Origin: a virus
DNA: 64,000 nucleotides
Virus record (IMG/VR): IMGVR_UViG_3300010334_006426
Location: 41,141 to 105,140 of that record
Strand: one strand, 5' to 3'
The notes below the pieces were generated by a model. The model saw only the letters and a list, made by a program, of their open reading frames with translations, did no database searches and was not told the DNA's origin. Numbering within the stretch: position 1 is the stretch's first letter; each line of letters opens with the position of its first letter. The translations under genes and the position numbers were made by a program. Shown here piece by piece: positions 61,371-64,000 of the stretch.

Positions 61371-62183
61371 TCAACGTCTAATTATATGCTTAAACATTTT
61401 AACATTATAATTAACCAAATCTAATTGCTCTGGTGTAACTTGATGTTCTATAAGATCTGCAAGCTTTGTTGACGGCTTTGTATCTAACCCGTAATCAGCA
61501 TCATACCTTAATCCATGGATAGCAGCAACAATTGGATTGCTAGTATCGCAAGAAACAATATTGTAAATATTTCTATCGATATAATATCGAAATTCTTTAG
61601 CAAGCGAACACCCTAATAGGTGATGCGGCTTATCCCATCTCCATACACCATTATTTATTAAATCAGAAATAAAGCGTTGACGACCTGAACACCAGCGCTC
61701 TAGATGATGCCATCCTTGCCCTGTGACTTGATAATAACTAAAATCAAAACTGATAGCAATCATATCAGCATTTTCAGCCATAAACTTATAGCACTCTCTT
61801 AATTCTTGCCAATTTTTACCCTGTACTGCACCTATTGCTTTTGTTTGAAAAGTGTTTTTTAATTCAGATTTCATCAATTCAAATGCTTTATAGCTTTCAA
61901 CTGTTCTGTGCATATCTTCCAGAACATCCGGTACTATAAACATATTAGGCTTTAATTCTTTTGCAGCATCAAAAAATTGACTTGGGTCAAAAGCCTTACC
62001 TAGCTCGAATATAGAATTATCCAGGAGTACCTCCCTATCATAAACACTTCTCGCTGACATAAAGAAATCCTTATACGCTTTATGTTGACTTAGTAAATGT
62101 ACTAGACAATAATCAAAATCATTATATTGTCTAGATAGCTCTAATAAGACTAAGGGAGATTCATGAGATACCTTCATCTTCAT
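61371..62183 (-). CDS. dpdA: DpdA-like guanine transglycosylase (TGT family)
   Basis: A 270-residue protein (start taken at ATG 62183; an in-frame TTG at 62210 adds nine residues). It carries the TGT barrel signatures in changed form: LLDNSIFELG (53-62, position of DSGGFQ), VPDVL (84-88), AVQGKN (119-124, position of the VQGG loop), HHLLG (187-191) and CDTSNP (212-217, position of the catalytic Asp). There is no CxCxxC zinc site, as in phage DpdA. DpdA exchanges guanine in DNA for a 7-deazaguanine. It is first in the operon-like cluster. TATTATAAT abuts the ATG. Confidence 0.8.
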   Translation of the reverse strand: MKMKVSHESPLVLLELSRQYNDFDYCLVHLLSQHKAYKDFFMSARSVYDREVLLDNSIFELGKAFDPSQFFDAAKELKPNMFIVPDVLEDMHRTVESYKAFELMKSELKNTFQTKAIGAVQGKNWQELRECYKFMAENADMIAISFDFSYYQVTGQGWHHLERWCSGRQRFISDLINNGVWRWDKPHHLLGCSLAKEFRYYIDRNIYNIVSCDTSNPIVAAIHGLRYDADYGLDTKPSTKLADLIEHQVTPEQLDLVNYNVKMFKHIIRR

Positions 62184-62217
62184 ATTATAATACCTAGTTT
62201 GAGAAATCAAAGACTCA

Positions 62218-62225
62218 ATTAAATA
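62218..62225 (+). promoter_or_regulatory. late promoter-like ATTAAATA
   Basis: Lies 4 nt (ATAT) before the GTG at 62230 and divergent from the base-modification cluster. Confidence 0.45.
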
Positions 62226-62229
62226 ATAT

Positions 62230-63264
62230 GTGTATTACGACGCTATTTCAATAGATAGTATAAAATCCTTAGATTCTGATGCTATTGGTGCCTTGACTAA
62301 TGTACCTTCGATTAATACTCCTGCTAATTCCTTATTACCTCAGAATTTCACTATTTTAAATTCTAGTCAGCAAATACTACCGTTAAGTCCAAAGAGCTTA
62401 AATTACAATATAGAACAGTCTATTCCTGATTTTAAGTCCTTAGTATCTGGGGATGTTAGTGATACATTTAATAATGCTATTGGTAATAAAATAGGCGGTG
62501 TTGATTTTAATAGCTCCATGGAGTCTTTAGACGGGGCACTGCAAAATATACAAAATAAATTTTCTATTGAATCGGCGCAGCAAATGCTATCAATTACAAA
62601 CAATAATAATTCAGTAGAATCTTTGGGGGCTATAAACCAATCGTATAAATCTGTTCTGGATAATGCTTCTAATTTATCACCCAAGGGTATACGGGACTTA
62701 TCAAACCCAGAAACATTAAGTCAAAAGATTCAAGACACAACATCTAATGCAGTACAGAATGCTCGTAAGGAAGTAATCAATCAAGTGAGTACGTTTTCAC
62801 AAGATAAGGAATTTAATCAATCTAGTCAAGGTAATTTACAGCAATTAAGCTCACCCAACTTTAGCGGGGATAATAAGAGCGGGTTTGAAGTTTTTGCAAG
62901 GTTAACTGTATACTGGGCACAAGGTTCAGGAACAGATAAGGACTCTGCGGCAAAAAGAAGCTCTACCGGAAGACAATTGTCACAAGGCATAAGTGCTGCG
63001 GTTGATCCTTCCATTATACCGTATCTAAGTAGATTAGAAATACCTGGTGTAGGGACTAGATTCGCAACTGACACGGGCGGGGCGGTTAAAGCCCGTGTTG
63101 CTAGTTCTGGTAGATTGCCTATTATTGATATTTTCTTTGACAAAAAAGACGAAGCTCTTGCTTTTGCAAAGACTTTAAAGGATGAAGTGCCGGTTAAAGT
63201 TTATCCACCTTCTAGTAAATATACATACGTAAAGAACTCATCACCAACCTATGGAGTTGCATGA
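62230..63264 (+). CDS. tail-associated protein with 3D (MltA-like) domain
   Basis: A 344-residue protein, GTG start. The N-terminal 220 residues are Ser/Asn-rich with amphipathic helices and look like a tether. Residues 222-325 fit a 3D/double-psi barrel: EVFARLTVYWAQGSG, ISAAVDPSIIPYLSRLEI, FATDTGGAVKAR and IDIFFDKKDEALAFA, the Asp pattern of MltA-type peptidoglycan lytic transglycosylases. It is coupled to the gp5-like hub gene and may digest or bind peptidoglycan during injection, the job that T4 gives to the gp5 lysozyme domain. Confidence 0.7.
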   Translation: MYYDAISIDSIKSLDSDAIGALTNVPSINTPANSLLPQNFTILNSSQQILPLSPKSLNYNIEQSIPDFKSLVSGDVSDTFNNAIGNKIGGVDFNSSMESLDGALQNIQNKFSIESAQQMLSITNNNNSVESLGAINQSYKSVLDNASNLSPKGIRDLSNPETLSQKIQDTTSNAVQNARKEVINQVSTFSQDKEFNQSSQGNLQQLSSPNFSGDNKSGFEVFARLTVYWAQGSGTDKDSAAKRSSTGRQLSQGISAAVDPSIIPYLSRLEIPGVGTRFATDTGGAVKARVASSGRLPIIDIFFDKKDEALAFAKTLKDEVPVKVYPPSSKYTYVKNSSPTYGVA

Positions 63265-64000
63265 CAGATAGTAAAAAACATCTAGGAAATTATCTCGGTA
63301 TAGTGATAGCAAATGACGACCCGCTCAAAAAAGGCCGGGTTAAAATTTTTATACCTCATCTCTCTCCCGATGTGTACAATAATTGGAATAATACGTCTAA
63401 AGATAAAAAATTTAAATTTCTAGGTAAAAATATTGATAGCCCTATTGATGATATTATAGATGATTTAAAAGCTATTCTACCATGGGCGGAGTGTGCATCA
63501 CCGTTAGCAGGTGAAGTTTCTTCTGGTAGATACAACAGTTCAGATCAAAAAAGTACTATCAGTGATAGCAGTGATTACAGCTCAGCAATTCCTGTAAAAG
63601 ATTTTAAAGCAACAAAATACAGTCAAAATAATGATGGTATAGGCGAAAAACCTGCAAATATATTAGAAAAATATGATTTTTCTTTAAAGGATGCATTCAC
63701 ATCCCCTGGTTCCTCTGGTGTTAATAAAGCAAACGTTTATGGTCAAAATTATAGACCTGCCTCATATAGTAACAAAGCTAAAGGGTCTTTCTCTATCCCG
63801 CCTGTAGGTTCACACCTGTGGGTGTTTTTTATGGAGGGTAATTCAATGTACCCTGTGTATTTTGCTGCAAGTCACGGCGCGAATGAGTGGCAAGGAGTAT
63901 ATGAAATAACGGATTACCCTGGAGCATTTGAAAATAATAAACCTACTGAATCTAAGGACCATAACGTAGAAATTTATAGAAACAAGTATCTTGTTAATCA
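63261..64000 (+). CDS. 5: gp5-like baseplate hub/spike protein, N-terminal part
   Basis: The gene runs off the window. The visible 246 residues start MTDSKKHLGNYLGIVIANDD, then GRVKIFIPHLSPD, LPWAECASPLAG, and after a polar insertion GSFSIPPVGSHLWVFFMEGN, PVYFAASHG. This is the OB fold of T4 gp5/VgrG hubs, with an insertion of about 100 residues between strands. The lysozyme and spike parts, if any, lie beyond the window. ATG overlaps the previous stop. Confidence 0.75.
   Translation, partial: MTDSKKHLGNYLGIVIANDDPLKKGRVKIFIPHLSPDVYNNWNNTSKDKKFKFLGKNIDSPIDDIIDDLKAILPWAECASPLAGEVSSGRYNSSDQKSTISDSSDYSSAIPVKDFKATKYSQNNDGIGEKPANILEKYDFSLKDAFTSPGSSGVNKANVYGQNYRPASYSNKAKGSFSIPPVGSHLWVFFMEGNSMYPVYFAASHGANEWQGVYEITDYPGAFENNKPTESKDHNVEIYRNKYLVN

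Noticed and set aside
62184-62210. TTG start nine codons upstream for the DpdA-like gene
   Set aside because: The ATG at 62183 is a better codon and directly follows an AT-rich box; the extension has no recognisable family sequence.
1-64000. tRNA genes, introns or homing endonucleases
   Set aside because: I saw no cloverleaf with TTC-loop features and no HNH or GIY-YIG signature in any translated frame; a tRNAscan-SE run would settle the former.

Overview
This window is part of the genome of a large, AT-rich, T4-superfamily contractile-tailed phage (myovirus). The recognised genes are T4-like late structural genes (names follow T4): large terminase gp17, sheath gp18, tube gp19, baseplate gp25, gp6 and gp53, a gp27-like hub, gp4, prohead protease gp21, scaffold gp22 and major capsid gp23. 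Replication genes (gp61-like primase, gp44 clamp loader) and a dUTPase are also present. Genes are tightly packed, many with 1-14 nt overlaps, on both strands. I saw no tRNA, rRNA, CRISPR array or integrase. The host cannot be named. The T4 late promoter TATAAATA (or a one- or two-base variant) sits a fixed 4-7 nt before about twenty start codons.

Layout: 0-4.6 kb holds the primase end, small unknown genes, a gp14-like neck protein and an acidic low-complexity protein. 4.6-20.5 kb holds terminase, sheath, tube, the tube-initiator/hub group, a gp16-like small terminase, dUTPase and clamp loader. 20.6-22.9 kb holds gp25 and gp6. 22.9-41.8 kb is a same-strand run of eight large proteins carrying PKD, propeller, InlB-like, lectin-like, FG-GAP-like, LamG-like and Asp-box-like modules; this is probably a baseplate-attached adsorption apparatus. 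41.8-46.8 kb is the head module (gp13-like, gp4, gp21, small core protein, gp22, gp23), closed by a strong terminator. 46.9-55.4 kb on the minus strand holds four fibre or adhesin genes with shared modules. 55.5-55.8 kb holds a small ferritin/Dps-like gene. 62.2-64 kb returns to tail genes: a 3D-domain protein and a gp5-like hub with an OB fold.

The most notable part is the minus-strand block from 62.2 down to 55.85 kb. It encodes, in transcription order, a TGT/DpdA-like guanine transglycosylase, a truncated asparagine-synthetase-like amidotransferase, a flavin-dependent-halogenase-like flavoprotein with altered motifs, a PurN-like formyltransferase, a DUF1599/Nmad1-like protein, a 47-residue unknown, a P-loop kinase and a bimodular QueF. 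DpdA, QueF and a formyltransferase are the set expected for formylated preQ1 in DNA. The amidotransferase and flavoprotein would be additional steps that I do not know from a described pathway. A decayed second copy of the formyltransferase 3' end lies exactly between the truncated synthetase and the flavoprotein and marks a recombination scar.

All family assignments are by eye from motifs and gene order; no database search was possible.
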